Part shown: in pieces, positions 33,391-45,300 of the stretch
Layout of the letters: each line of letters begins with the position of its first letter
Position numbering within the stretch: the stretch's first letter is position 1
Assembly: GCA_902729315.2 (NCBI GenBank)
Contig: LR746275.1
Location: 3,070,501-3,134,500 of the forward strand
Direction: 5' to 3'
Length of the DNA stretch: 64,000 nt
Source: Spirodela intermedia
Taxonomy: Eukaryota > Streptophyta > Magnoliopsida > Alismatales > Araceae
Notes under the pieces: generated by a model
Databases searched by the model: none
Told to the model about the DNA's origin: nothing
Seen by the model: only the letters and a program-made list of their open reading frames with translations
Made by a program: the position numbers and the translations under genes

Positions 33391-36300
33391 GGCTGGTAGA
33401 TCCGACCGCCCAATCGCTGTACTCTCTTCAGGATTCCAATCCGACGAGTACCTCAACATAGAAGCCTGAAGCTACGACAGGACCGCCGTGTCTCAGCCGT
33501 CAGTTTACACCAGAGATGAACTAAAGCCGCACCTGCTTCCCTCCACCGCTCCTTCGCTCCCTACGCCGAGCCTCCTCCTTCCTCGTGCGCGATCCTGAGA
33601 TCATCCCTGGCGGTCGGGGTGGGGGTGGGGGGGGGGGGGTGTCTGAAACCCTATAGCCGATGTGGAAGAGGACGGAGAAGAAGAATGTCATGTGCCAGGG
33701 AATGAACGCAGTTGCAGGAGGAAGAAAGGGCCGACGATGACGTGGAGGATGAGGATACGGAGGTTGATGAGGATGACGAGGAGATGAAGAAGGAAAAGAG
33801 TGGAGTATTGTCAACGAAAAAGGTTCGCTCACTTGTCTGCTCATAATCTCGGGATCACATGCGGCCATCATTCTAATTTTATTTTTTATTAATAAATTAT
33901 TTTTCGTTGATCCGTCTATCTAAAACGTTAGAAGTTCCCATTTTCCCAACATGAGTTTGTAATTCCGCGTAAATCGGAGTAGATGTCAGCCGTATTCCAG
34001 GATCGATAACTTCATTGACCACAAATTCAAAATGGCCGGTTGATTGTAATTCATCCACCTTTATTATTTAGGCTGTCGAAAGAAACTGCATATGCGTTAT
34101 TGTTGACATATAATTATACTAACTTTCTGGTTGATCAGACCGCACAAAACTGAAAAAACGAATTTCTTGCTTGATTAGTATTCCTCCAATCATAACTGTA
34201 TTAAGCTATCCATCCAGTTTTTTTATCCTTTTTCTTTTCAATGGATAACAAATTCCCTCTTTGTTTCTAAGATGTTGGGGAACTTCTTTTCTGCTTTCTG
34301 TGGTAGGGAGTGCAATCTGTGTCCTCGTGCATTCTAACTTTCACTTATTTAAGGCTCTTAGAATTTCTCTCATCTTGATGACCAGAAATGACCTGGTTAG
34401 TAATTTACAATGTCAGGTTCTCTTTGACTTCTGGTTCTCTATTTTGATGCTCATGAATCTCTTTATCCAGACACTTTCTTCTTTCTGGCTGCGGCCGCGA
34501 TTTGCACAGGAAGGGGCAGATTCTCAGATCCCTCTAAAGCAAAGGGCTACATGTGTCTCCTAATTTGACCCATTTTCTTAACGCACTTGCTTATGCAAAA
34601 GCTTTCATTCATCATGTTTATCAATAGGCCCTGCACAATTTCTTTGCTTTTACATGCTTTTGTTTTTGCATGTTGGACTAGTTGGATAATGTGTCTGCTA
34701 GTTACATTTGTTAAGTCGGCATATGCAGCAAAGAGCAAATGATTTATTCTTAATATTTTTGTTTGGCATAATGCATTGCCATTTTAGAGCCAACTCCTGG
34801 TAATTTGTGGTTTCCTTAGGACTTGGAGAACCAAAATCCATACATCTTTGGTAGACTTGGTTCGTACTCATAATTTCTTATGCAGATATCGTTTGTTCAA
34901 GTTACTCGGTTCTCAAATGGAGTGACGGCCAAAGTCGAGAGTCATTCAAAAAAGTTTAGAATTAACACCATCCTTTATTGTGTGTAAATGCATGGAACAA
35001 AAACGTAGGCTTTCTTCTTTTGAGAGGAAAGGAAAATAAGGGGAGGTTACTGTTTTTTGAATTGAGAAAAGAGTAGTCTTGAGCTTTGTGCCAACAATAT
35101 TATGGATAATATTAGTTTTTCTTAGGATTGAGTCTTTTTTGCCGGTTTAGTTCTATTTTTGTTTGTATTACATTATCAATGCTGAGATGATTTTTATTTT
35201 GCAGAACATATGCTTGTCGTGGGCAGTTCTGAATATCCACACGAAATTAAGGTTTGTTTCTTCTGCTTGACATCTGAGCATTTCATTTAGATTTGGCGTT
35301 TTAATATTTTTTTCTTATTTAACTTTTCTTTAGGATTGATTGAGTTAAGTCGGTTTCTAGCTTATATTTCCTAGAGGATGTAAAAAAAAGGATTATCTTG
35401 CCAAAAAATCAGTTCTTTACTGTTAGAGGAGATTCACAATTTGATGTGCCATCTGGTAGCTAGTATGTCCTTCCGCGAATACAATGAGTTGTCTTGATCG
35501 AAAAGTTCATCTCTCTTTATTTTCTACCGGCAAGTCATTGATGTGGGTCTTACTGTGATCGCTTTCTGCTAGTAAACAATAAATGTCTCTGAATTTGCCA
35601 AATCTTCTGATCCCTAACATTTTTGTCGGACCTATCCTACCACAATCTTTGGAATATCACATGGTTTAGGATTCACTCCATGATGATCTTAGGATTTGTA
35701 TTAACGCAGAAAGAAGTTAAATCTGTCGTCAAGAGCAGAGGTCATCATCCTCCCAAAGGCAATCTTTTGGCCCATTCTTTCTACCATATCTCTGGTTGAC
35801 TGGATATCTTTCCATATTTTTTAACCGATGCTAATATTACCATTCTGAAGATCTCAACTGCTACTTTTTCTAAGGTACCTCTATTTTACTTCTTTCAGGC
35901 AGATCGCCTTCCTTATTTCTCAAATTCCCGAATCGTTTTCATTAGAAAAGACAAGTTGAGATCTCTAGTGTCGTTATCATCATGTCTTCCATTCTGTACT
36001 ATATAACTATATGTCTAAAAAATATGCCAAATAACTTGCAGGTTGTATTTCGCTACTTTGGCGATTGGAAATAGAAGAGTTAATAGCTTGATACATCCTT
36101 CAATAAGACGTGAGGTTCTTTTCCTTAATGGGCGTTTTCAAACTGTTCCACAGGTTTACCTGTCCAGATACGTCGTAAGGAAAGATGAAATAACGAAACT
36201 CATCCATCAAAACTCTTCGTCGAGATCAAGCCCATCATCTCGTCCTTTAAGATAGTCTATCTTAGGACCAACAGGCTCTTCCGGTAGCTTTGGTATTATT

Positions 36301-37250
36301 ATGTCTCATAGCTCCTTCTCTGCAGATAACAGCAAAATAGTGTTACCCGCACATCCTTCATGTTTTTTTATATGCCAAGCAGTTATGGTTTAAATCCCTT
36401 AATCCAACTCAGTTTCTGCGCTTTATGTTATTCTTCCCAACATTTCACCATCCAAAAGAATGCTTTTTTTTTTACCAATTTTCAAGATAAATGCCCAATA
36501 TATCTGCTACCACATCACTAGCATTCAGGAGATGCTTCTAGATACTAGACATACTTTTGGTGTCAATACGCAATGTCAGACTTCACATGTCCTATTATTC
36601 ACGTGTTTCATTAATTACTACTGTCAACCGGCATCCATCTTCCATTTGCGGAGTCATTTTCCAAAAAAGACGGTTTAAATTTCTGGTGTTAAAAGTGTCT
36701 GTGCTTCACTTTGTCTTTATCTCTATAAATTAATCCCTAGTTGGTGAATGACTATGGTCTAGCTAAAAGAAATCTTCACTTAATGCCTTGTAGCTTCTTT
36801 GCCGCTGACTAGGGATTTATGAGAAGGGAAAGGTATTAAAAAGAAAGATTAGAAAGGCTTTAATCCAGCAGATCCTGTACATTACACAGAAGGGGGTAGT
36901 CCTACCTTTCTGTATCATAGGCCTTTTCTCAGAAGCCAGCTGCAGAACTGGCCTTAATGTTGAGATTGATGACTTGAATGTACTCTTTCATGGAAACTTT
37001 AATGGTGGTCGTTACAAAGTAATTTCCCAGCCATTTGGTTCTTTTATTGAAACCACAAAACACCTCGTTGGTGAATAGTATTGCATGAAGTGTGCCTGGT
37101 GAAGGCTTTTCTGAGTGTTTATGACTCGGTTCTTGAACCCTCTTGGAGCCAATCTTGTCACTTACTGAGCCTTGCTCCTTGATTGAAAGTTTTGGCTTTC
37201 TAGTATGGCACTTACACAGAAATCCAGTATATCTTACACATTTATGCCTG
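33390..37250 (+). pseudogene. Nardilysin 5' fragment, copy D (promoter flank to exon 4)
   Basis: The 5' UTR-like text (GGGCTGGTAGATCCGACCGCCC) and exon 1 are present. The N-terminal part of exon 1 is lost between about 33570 and 33580, so no ATG remains at the usual place, and a G-rich run (33610-33640) and an in-frame TAG disrupt it. The acidic stretch and the donor AAG|GT (near 33829) are kept. Exon 2 (about 34488-34550) is truncated before the zinc-binding His. Exon 3 (35205-35251) has both splice borders (EHMLVVGSSEYPHEIK). Exon 4 (about 37204-37240) has lost roughly 45 bases internally and then reaches the shared breakpoint. Non-functional. Confidence 0.88.
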
Positions 37251-37677
37251 AATATCGCATTAAAATCCTCATCCCAAGATAAATTAATTAGAAGATTTTC
37301 AACCCAATTAGAGATAACAGCACTCGAGTGCAGAGTCTGGGGACACAGTTTGTAGCTCTGGTACTGTATTTCAGCATGGTTCAGAACCCGTCACCAACCC
37401 CATCTAGTATGGTTTAGAATGTCCACACTCCAGAAATAGGAAAGTTAGGACGATTGGAAAATACTAACAGGAGGGAATTGATTTGGATCAAGAGATGCAG
37501 AACAAGAAGACAGGTAACACGAATAATAGTATCATATCCCACTAATCAAGGGACACCTTAGCGCCTGCTTAATTGGGGCAACAAAGCACAGTAACATTCC
37601 GCCCACAGTAGTTGGACAAAGGTGGGTTATTAGCCCCGGGCAGCAGTTCTCGGACAAGTCTCATCTCTAGCCAGGCG

Positions 37678-38163
37678 TTAGCTAACCCTGCACAAGTAGA
37701 CAAGGACAAAACCCACCCACGAGAATCGGGGGTTGTCAGTCAGCCACCATGGACTCACGTGTCTTGCGTATCTACTCTTATCGTAGTAAAATGGTTGGGG
37801 AATTACGTACGTGCTGCAGCTGATGGTGGGGCTTATAGGATAGGGGATTCTGACCCCGCAGCTTGCAGGGAGAGTGCGTGCCCTGCCGAGGTTGACCCCC
37901 CTGAAAAGTTGCGTCAGGCAGTTGCAGGCGGCTTGGCGTTCTGCCTTCGTCTTTGCCAACGAATTCAGAGACCTCAGGCCAGTGCAGCAAAAGGGCGGCG
38001 GAGGCGGATGTATGGGCCCCGACCTCCCTCGTAGATAGGAGACGCAGGCAGAGAGCAACGTAGCCACCCTTGAGCAGGTAATAGCTGCGTTCGCGCAGGG
38101 CGCCGCCACGAGGAGGCACACGACCACGGCAGCGAGGAGAATGCGAACCCCCTGGAAGGCCAT
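37678..38163 (-). CDS. Non-specific lipid-transfer protein (LTP1-like), type II
   Basis: This is a predicted secreted lipid-binding protein, clearly diverged from the two type I genes. Exon 1 is 38163-37811. The intron is 123 nt (GTACGTAATT...TGTGCAG), and the 10-nt exon 2 at 37687-37678 ends Val-Ser-stop, giving 120 residues. The signal peptide is residues 1-26. The cysteines are at 30, 40, 59/60, 80/82, 102 and 116, with spacing X9, X18, CC, X19, CXC, X19, X13. The loop before CC is lengthened by a proline run (PIHPPPPPF, residues 50-58), unusual for LTP1. The intron has no stop and is divisible by three, so the unspliced frame reads through to the same stop (161 residues). The start is set by the signal peptide and AGCCATGGC context. 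It is the only intact type II copy in the window and the LTP nearest to the intact nardilysin gene. Confidence 0.9.
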   Translation of the reverse strand: MAFQGVRILLAAVVVCLLVAAPCANAAITCSRVATLLSACVSYLRGRSGPIHPPPPPFCCTGLRSLNSLAKTKAERQAACNCLTQLFRGVNLGRARTLPASCGVRIPYPISPTISCSTYVIPQPFYYDKSRYARHVSPWWLTDNPRFSWVGFVLVYLCRVS

Positions 38164-38250
38164 GGCTAAACCTCGATCCCTCTACCTTAGCACGCTCTAT
38201 ATTCCCTCCTTTTCTCTGTCCTGACAGTGGAGCCGTTCATGGGGAACCCT

Positions 38251-38258
38251 GTATATAG
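38251..38258 (-). promoter_or_regulatory. TATA box of LTP gene 3
   Basis: The minus strand reads CTATATAC about 90 bases before the ATG at 38163, in a TATATAGGAGTTGAGG context resembling the type I promoters. The orphan promoter at about 11800 has a weakened version (CTATGTAGGAGTGAAG). Confidence 0.55.
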
Positions 38259-38269
38259 GAGTTGAGGTG

Positions 38270-39440
38270 AAGATATTCGTCGACGCAGGGCAGAAGAGCA
38301 TACGCTTTTGCAAGGAAGGTGATGATGGTAGTTTGGATTGAACCAGTCGTAGAGCTGCGCCTCTTTAAGAAAAAATTAATGCGACGAAATGTGTGCTCAC
38401 TGACCGCTTGTGCTTCTTTCTGGTTGGCGTATCGTAGGCTCTAATTCCCCATTATTCATCTTGAGCTCCTTACTTTAAGCCGCTCCACCACCTAGTCGCA
38501 TGTCTACGCTAACACAAAAGTCTCCAGAGGCCACGCAGACCTAACGCCTTGCTCTCCCGGGCGTTCACCACGGCTACTATATTCAACGGGAGGTAGTTTC
38601 ATTCGATTGAAAGTCAACCGCTTTCGCATTCGACGATGCCGTACTACCCCGGCCACAACTCTTGAGTCCTATCTTTTCACCTACATCCGTCCCAAAGCGC
38701 AGCATTAGGCGTGTCCCCATCGCCTCCCAGAAGACTGCACGAAATCAACGCCTGTTTCTTTCTACGTAGCATTGACTACGTGTGATCCATTCAAACGCGT
38801 CGGAACAGGGGTGGGACCACTAAGTGAACAAGATGTTGAGACACGAATCACGAACCTCCTTTTTCTTTCTAGGTCATGCAACCGATAAAAGGAAGATTCC
38901 CAGTCATGTAATTAAAAATCCATTGAGAAATAAAAAGCCCATGCTCTTGCTCTGGTGTAGCACCGGTTCCGGCTACTCTTTATCGATGTTATTTCCGATA
39001 TCCTGGACTCACCCGGTCCCATTCCGACCTCGATATGTGGAATCGTCTTGCGCCATATGTACTGAAATTTTAAACTAAGATAAACCAGAAAACATATTCT
39101 TACAACTCCGATGCCGATGAATGTAATATCACCACATGGTATCCCGTTCACGGTCGACCATCGTATTATGTGGTGTTCATCTGGTTTCTGCCTTTCGTTC
39201 CCTTTGAAAAAGGCATAACGGAAGCTGTGGCTCTAACACTTTGAGTGGCGCCCTTTACCTTAGGGAACCAGGTTCTCGGCAGAATCTCTTCGCCCTGTGA
39301 CATTTTGTCTTCGGCCACCAGGTTCCTCGTCCTTGTTCAACAACACTTGATGTAACACAAACACATCCACGGAGCAAATTGCTCAAGCGTCTTAGCTTCT
39401 TTGCTCTCGCACCCAACTGGCATATTTTAATATTACATTT
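38270..39440. repeat. LTP type II upstream block
   Basis: The left part matches the orphan promoter at 11761-12290. The part near 38700-39350 is a diverged relative of the type I upstream blocks, with a minus-strand hydrophobic frame at 39151-38912 (IGVVRICFLVYLSL). No gene is assigned. Confidence 0.5.
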
Positions 39441-40440
39441 AAGTCTTAAACCATTAAAGCAGATCATATTTTCATGGAGAAAATTGATGATATTTCCATT
39501 CAATTAGCTCTTACTTCCCATCTAAATAGATTATTTCGTCTTATTGTTGTCAATGATCCCTGGGGATTCCGTGCAGTATATTACGGCAAAGAAGATACGT
39601 TTCTGCTATTTAGATCACTTAATTCGTTCCTTTTAGGGTACTATATGGAGATGAAAAAATGAGCGAGAGAGACAGGCAGAGATGGCTCTCTGACCAACCA
39701 GCCCTCTCCTTCCTTGAATCGTGAGGAGGGGAACCGAGTCTCGTCAAGTCATCCAGAAAATAAAGAGTGCAGCTAATTTAGTTAACACATGGCCCTTGCC
39801 AACGGCCATTTCCCTTCTTTTATGTGCACTCAAGCGTGACTCTAAGTAGGGGTTAGCGAAGGATCAAGTCAGCAGGAGGCTGGAGTGTGTCGAAATCTTG
39901 ATTTAGGGTTCATGTCCTCTGTCTTCTTCCTCATTTTCTCGCTTTTCATTCGACGAAGCCCTAATTGCCAGAGGGAAGTCGTCCCCTGCAGCCATTGTTT
40001 ATATCTCCCGCAAAATAATTTCATTAAAGATTTCTTCTTAATGAAGGAAGAATTATCCACCAAGATCTCTGATTTCAGCCCTATCGTTTGTGGGTATCAG
40101 CAAGAGGGTGGCCATCCTTTTACTTGCCTAATCGGGTGGTTTTAGAACCCAAGACAAGGAATAATTCCAATTTCGAATGTCTCTGATTTTACTATTTTAG
40201 GATAAATACTAGGAGGGTTTTTCAGTTGGAAGATCTCTTACAACGTCATCGCTTCTTGCTACAGTATCTCCTTCCCATGTCTCTCCCTTCCCTCCCCCCT
40301 CTCTCAGTTCATCTCTCTTCCTCGCTCTGTATCTCTCCCTCTCCCACGTCGGTCGGCATGGCGTGTGAGTGGTCCGGTAATCTATGCACGCGGAAACTAC
40401 ACGGAACAAGCCGACGGTTGTGGGTGGTCACTTGATGTGA
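39441..40440. repeat. Low-complexity block of unit D with a unit-specific insert
   Basis: The outer parts match the blocks at 8110-8480 and 26000-26480 (CATTAAAGCAGATCATATTTT; GAGTGGTCCGGTAATCTATGCACG). Between about 39815 and 40255 lies roughly 440 bp with no counterpart in the other units, replacing most of the (CT)n tract. It holds an 86-codon plus-strand frame (39885-40145) without recognisable motifs, so an unknown insertion is likely. Confidence 0.5.
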
Positions 40441-40639
40441 CGTCATTATATTTGGTAGTAGAGCGCAAGGAGAAGAAAGCCGCTGAGGCCCGAAAGATGG
40501 ATAACAGCATTCTTAACCAGAACAAAGGGGCTCCTCATAGCCAATAACATCAAAAAAATCAAAGGGAAAACCTTATTCAAACTGGTCGTACAGGATATTC
40601 TCATCCTTACCATCACCAGTAGCCAAGTGATAGAGGCAA

Positions 40640-41093
40640 ACTCGGTGCAGGTGAGCTGCCGCGAGGCTTCCCACTGCATAGGAGATGGCCAAACCGACGA
40701 CGGGTATCCATCAGCCGGAAACAGTATTGTTCATGGCCTTGTGAAAGGAGAGCGAGAGACATACTCGGTGCCTGGTGCTGATGGGGGTGGAGCACACTGA
40801 CGCCGCACCTGTCAGGGAGAAAGGACGACAGGAGGGGGTCGAGCACGGTGATTTTTCTGGTATTTTCAGCGTGTTTGCAGGTGCCTTGGCTCTTGACACC
40901 CTTTTGGCCTGATAATTGATAGTCCTCACATCGTTACGGCAGCCTGGCCCCTCTCGCGGATGTAGTTGACTCGCGGGTCGAACAATGAGGTCACCTTTGA
41001 GCACGGCACAATAACGATCATGCATATAGACAGCTACGAGTAGGCATTAATAGCCATAGCCGAGACGAGCATGAGAACCCCATGGATGGCCAT
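40640..41093 (-). pseudogene. LTPb pseudogene, longest copy (unit D)
   Basis: The ATG at 41093 starts a signal-peptide-like leader (MAIHGVLMLVSAMAINAYS), broken at once by TAG. Beyond it the minus strand still reads PCSKV, then VNYIRERG, then in another frame RPGCRNDVRTINYQAK, APANTLKIPEKS, and in a third frame PDRCGVSV. These correspond to the successive blocks of an LTP1 domain. The second cysteine is an Arg codon, CC is CR, and the CXC pair is lost. GTATGT near 40760 fits the usual intron donor near the C terminus. It is dead but shows the family of the shorter copies at 8840, 12541 and 26690. Confidence 0.75.
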
Positions 41094-42384
41094 GCCTTAA
41101 CTTCTCTTTCTGTGTCTTGCAACGATCTACAATGTAACCTTTCCGATCTCTATTGAATCGGTTAAAAAGCGAAACATAGGATGAGCAACCATCCCCAGCT
41201 CAAAGCCTCTCCTCAGTTCAAGATTCTACTCATGTCCATAGTTCGACAAATATGCTATTTCTGGCTTCAAATCACGGCCGATTTGGTTTTTTCCGCTATG
41301 TCTTTAAACACATGGCTGAGGGAGACATCATTCACAATGCCAACAGCTGTCTTCGTCAAAAGCCTCACTCCTGCGGCCGGTATATAACCCGAAATTCTAC
41401 AACACACTGACGAAATTGAGAAATATTCAAGAGAAGAGCTACCGCCCATGTCATCCTGGGTATGAGAGAAACCTAGAGAGCCGCGGAGAACCTGTCAACA
41501 TGGCATGACACCGAAATTTAGGTTACATGTGAGGAGACTAGACGAGATCAAATAGACAGTATATAAGACAACAAGATAATGAGATTGAGACCTTGAAAGA
41601 AAACCAAGATCGGGATCAAGAGTCATAACAAATGATATATAATCTATATATCAAGAAAATAAATCTGCAAGATGAAAACCCATCCACATTGCTCTCTAGA
41701 GGGATAAAAGCCTCCTAGGCCATGATCAACATGGAACAGAAAATATTATCTTAAAGTGTATTTAATTGAAATCGACTTCAGGATTTAACGAATTGAGTTG
41801 TACTCAGAATGGGTAGTATACGCCTCTAAACAGTAGAAATATTTGTGGATTCTAGATGATTCATAGCTATTTTCTCCTTCCAATCAATCTTCTATTCATT
41901 CCGTCCGCGTCAGATGATATTTTCGGCAAAGCCCATGTTGACATGGTCAAATTCTAAGAAGTCAACCTTTAGGTTTGGCCTATCTTATGTAAGAGAGGCA
42001 GAACTCTAGAACTTTGCACCTCCTCTCCATCATAACTAGAGAGGGAAAAAAAACGAAAAAAATTAAAATATTAAATTAATTTAAATATGTAACATCCGTA
42101 AAAATTCGTAATCTAATGGTAATTAATTTATTAAATATATTAAAATATCTTATATATATGTACTTCGACCATGTTTAAGAGTGTTGTAGTCCAGGCTGTC
42201 TGGTCGAGCTGACCGCCCAATCCAACGACTACCCCTCGAAGAAATGTGAAGCTACGCTGAGAACCACCGAAATCTCGGCCGTCCGTTTACATATAGATGA
42301 AATAAAACCGCACCTGCTTCCCTCCACCGCCTCTTCGCTTCCTACGCATAGCCTTCCCTCAGTCGGAGCGGAAGCAAGAGGAAG
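41094..42384. promoter_or_regulatory. Region between LTPb and nardilysin, with the nardilysin promoter
   Basis: The two neighbours are divergently oriented across 1.3 kb. The left part is the LTPb upstream block shared with units B, C and E. From about 41920 the sequence is shared with copies A and D and holds the nardilysin promoter. A TATATATAT run at 42151-42159 is the likely TATA box. The conserved GTCTGGTCGAGCTGACCGCCC text at about 42199-42220 may be early 5' UTR, and the leader ends AGGAAGATGG at the start codon. Copies B and C have a deletion equivalent to about 41468-42484. Confidence 0.55.
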
Positions 42385-45300
42385 ATGGTGTCTCCCTCCG
42401 GTGTGGTGGTAACGAAATCCGACAGTGTGGTGGTCAAGCCGCCGACTGATAAGCGCCTGTACAGGATGCTCCATCTCGCGAATGGACTCTGCACTGTCCT
42501 CGTGCACGATCCTGAGATCTTCCCTGGCGGCCGTAGGGAAGCGCCTCAAACCCTATCGGAGATGGAAGAGGATGATGAAGAAGAATATGATGAGACAGGG
42601 GATGAACGTAGTTGCAGTGAGGAAGAAGGGGATGACGAGGAAATGGAGGGTGATGATACGGACGTCGATGTGGATGGCGAGGAGATGAAGAAGAAAAAGA
42701 AGAGTGGAGTATTTCCTACAAAAAAGGTTAGCTCACTTGCCCGTTCTCATGATCTCGGGATTACATGCAGCCATCATTCTAATTCGATTTTTTTTATAAA
42801 TAAATTACTTTGTCATTGAGTCGTCTCTATCTAAAACTGTAGGAGCTTCTGTTTACCAACGTTAGCTTGTAATTCCACGTAATTCGGAACTCAAAATGAC
42901 CGGTTGATGGTAATTCATGCTGCTTCAGAATTCAAAGTTGTCGAAAGAAACTGCCCGTTGATTTATCTAGTGTTTGTCCTTATCCGCCAGTCTTCTAAGG
43001 TCATAGTTTTTGGGCACTTGATAGTTGTAGAAAAGCTAGCCGGGCCAAATAGAGCAAGGAGTAACATATGTATTGCACCCTCTTCGATGTGTCAGTTAAT
43101 CTAAACCTTCCCTGTGTGGTTCTAACAGGCATTACTTGCGATTTAGCTCCAGCACCCATGAAGGAAAACATTGGAAGTTTGATTCATCAGTCATGTTTGA
43201 CAGCTCATGGAAAACCTTGAGAAGTTCTATGCCCCTTTTTTCCGGTTAGACTGCTTTAGTGGATGAATAAAATGATCGAATCTGTGGTGGAATAGTTGAC
43301 TGTTATTTCTAGGTGTTGCAGTTGTCATCCAGAACCAGATAAATGTAGAAAATTTGATTCTAACCATTGACTATATTCGACAACATACTATCTAATGAGA
43401 GTTTTCAAACGTGTTGTTGGTTAGTGCTTAGATTTTTCGACGTTTGGATTCCATGATTTGAAATAATCTACACTCTTGACCATATAAATGTCACTTCTTT
43501 ATCGCATAATACTAACTTTCGTGTTGACCATGGCACACAAAATTTAAGAGCGAGTTTCTTACTCCATTAGTATTTCTCCAATCGTAACTCTATTCATTTA
43601 TTTATCCAAGTTTTCTCTTCCTTTTCTTTTTCATGACAGAACAAATTCTTCTTTATTTCTAAAATGATAGAGGACTTCTTTTCTGCTTTCTGTGGTAGGG
43701 AGTGTAATCTATGTTTCGTCCATTCTACCTTTCACGTATTTAATCCTCTGCGAATTCTTCCCATCTTGATGACCATTAATGACAGTTTTCCGTGTCAGGT
43801 TGTCTGTGACATTTGGTACTCTTTTGTCATGCTTATGGATATCTTTATTAAAACACTTTCTTCTCTCAGGCTGCAGCTGCAATGTGCGTAGGAATGGGCA
43901 GCTTCTCAGATCCACATAAAGCACAGGGCCTTGCACACTTTCTTGGTCTGCCAACCTTTCCTATGCACATTTAGCGCTTCATTTGTATGCTAATTTGATT
44001 CGTTCCTTAATGCACATGATCATGAGAAAACTTTCATTTATCATGTTTATGCCTGAGCTTTGCACAATTTCTTGGCTTTTACTTCCTTTTTTTTTTTTGC
44101 GTGTTGAACTAGTTTAATAATGTGCCTTTTTATTGCATTTTTTAAGTACTATATGCAACCAAGAGCAAAACATTTACTCTCGTTTTTTTTATGTTTGTCA
44201 TGATGCATTAGCATTATAGAGCCAACTCCTGCTAAATTGTGGTTTCGTTAGGACTTGGAGAACCCAAGTCCATACGTCTTTGGTGGACTTGGTTATGCTC
44301 ATAATTTTTAATGCGGGTATCATTTGGCCGAATGTTATCCAATGAAGTCCAGAATTAACAATTAGTGCCATCCTTTCTTGTGTGCAGATGCACCCTCACA
44401 AATGTTGGCGGTCTCCTCTTGAGAGGAATGTAACATAAGCAGGGATCACTGTTTTTTGAATTGAGAGTAGAGTAGTCTTGTGTTTGTGCCAAGAACATTT
44501 ATTGATAATGATAGTTCTTTTTAAGATTGCGTCTTCTTCAACGGTTTTGTTCTGTTTTATTGTATTGCATTATCAATGCTGAGATAATCTGTATTTTGCA
44601 GAACATATGCTTTTCATGGGCAGTTCTGAATATCCAGACGAAAATGAGGTTTGTTTCTTCTGTTTGACATCTGAGCATTTCATTTAGACGTGGCGTTTTA
44701 AGATGGTTACTCATTTCAGTTTTATTTGTTATTGATTGAATTACGTTAGTTTCTAGTTTACATTTCGTCGAGGATGTTGAAAAAATGGATTTTTTTTGCC
44801 AAAATCAGTTTTGATAGTTTTACAAAAGGAGATTTAAAGTTGAGATGTTCAACCTAGCAGCTAGTATGTCCTTCTGAGAATACGTTAAATTTGTCTCTCT
44901 TTCTTGTCTGTCGGTATGTCTTTGCTTTGGGCCCTACAACGACTATGCTGTGATAGTAAACAATAAATGTTTCTGAATTGCCAAATCTTCTGGTCCCTAT
45001 TTCTCGGACCTGGCCTGCCGCAATGTTTGGAATAACATATAATTTAGGACTCATGCCGTGATGATGTTATGATTTGTATGAGTGTAAAAAAAAGTTAAGT
45101 CTGTCATTAAGAGCGGAGGTCATCATCCTTCCAATGGCTGTCTTTTGGCCCATTCCTTCTACCATATCTTTGGTTTACTGGATATCTTTCCGTACCTTTT
45201 AACTGATGCTAATGTTACCAGTCTAAATATCTCGGAGGCTACTTTTTCAAGGGTGCTACTATTTTAGTTCTTTCGGCCAGATCGCCCTCATTATTTCTTA

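Noticed and set aside
33521-33871. 116-codon minus-strand frame with a proline run
   Set aside because: Antisense of exon 1 of fragment D and its G-run.
37612-38034. 140-codon plus-strand frame
   Set aside because: Antisense shadow of LTP gene 3, which has signal peptide, cysteines and splice sites on the minus strand.
1-42384. Possibility that the nardilysin fragments are processed retrocopies
   Set aside because: Introns 1-3 are present around the exons in the copies, and there are no poly-A tails.
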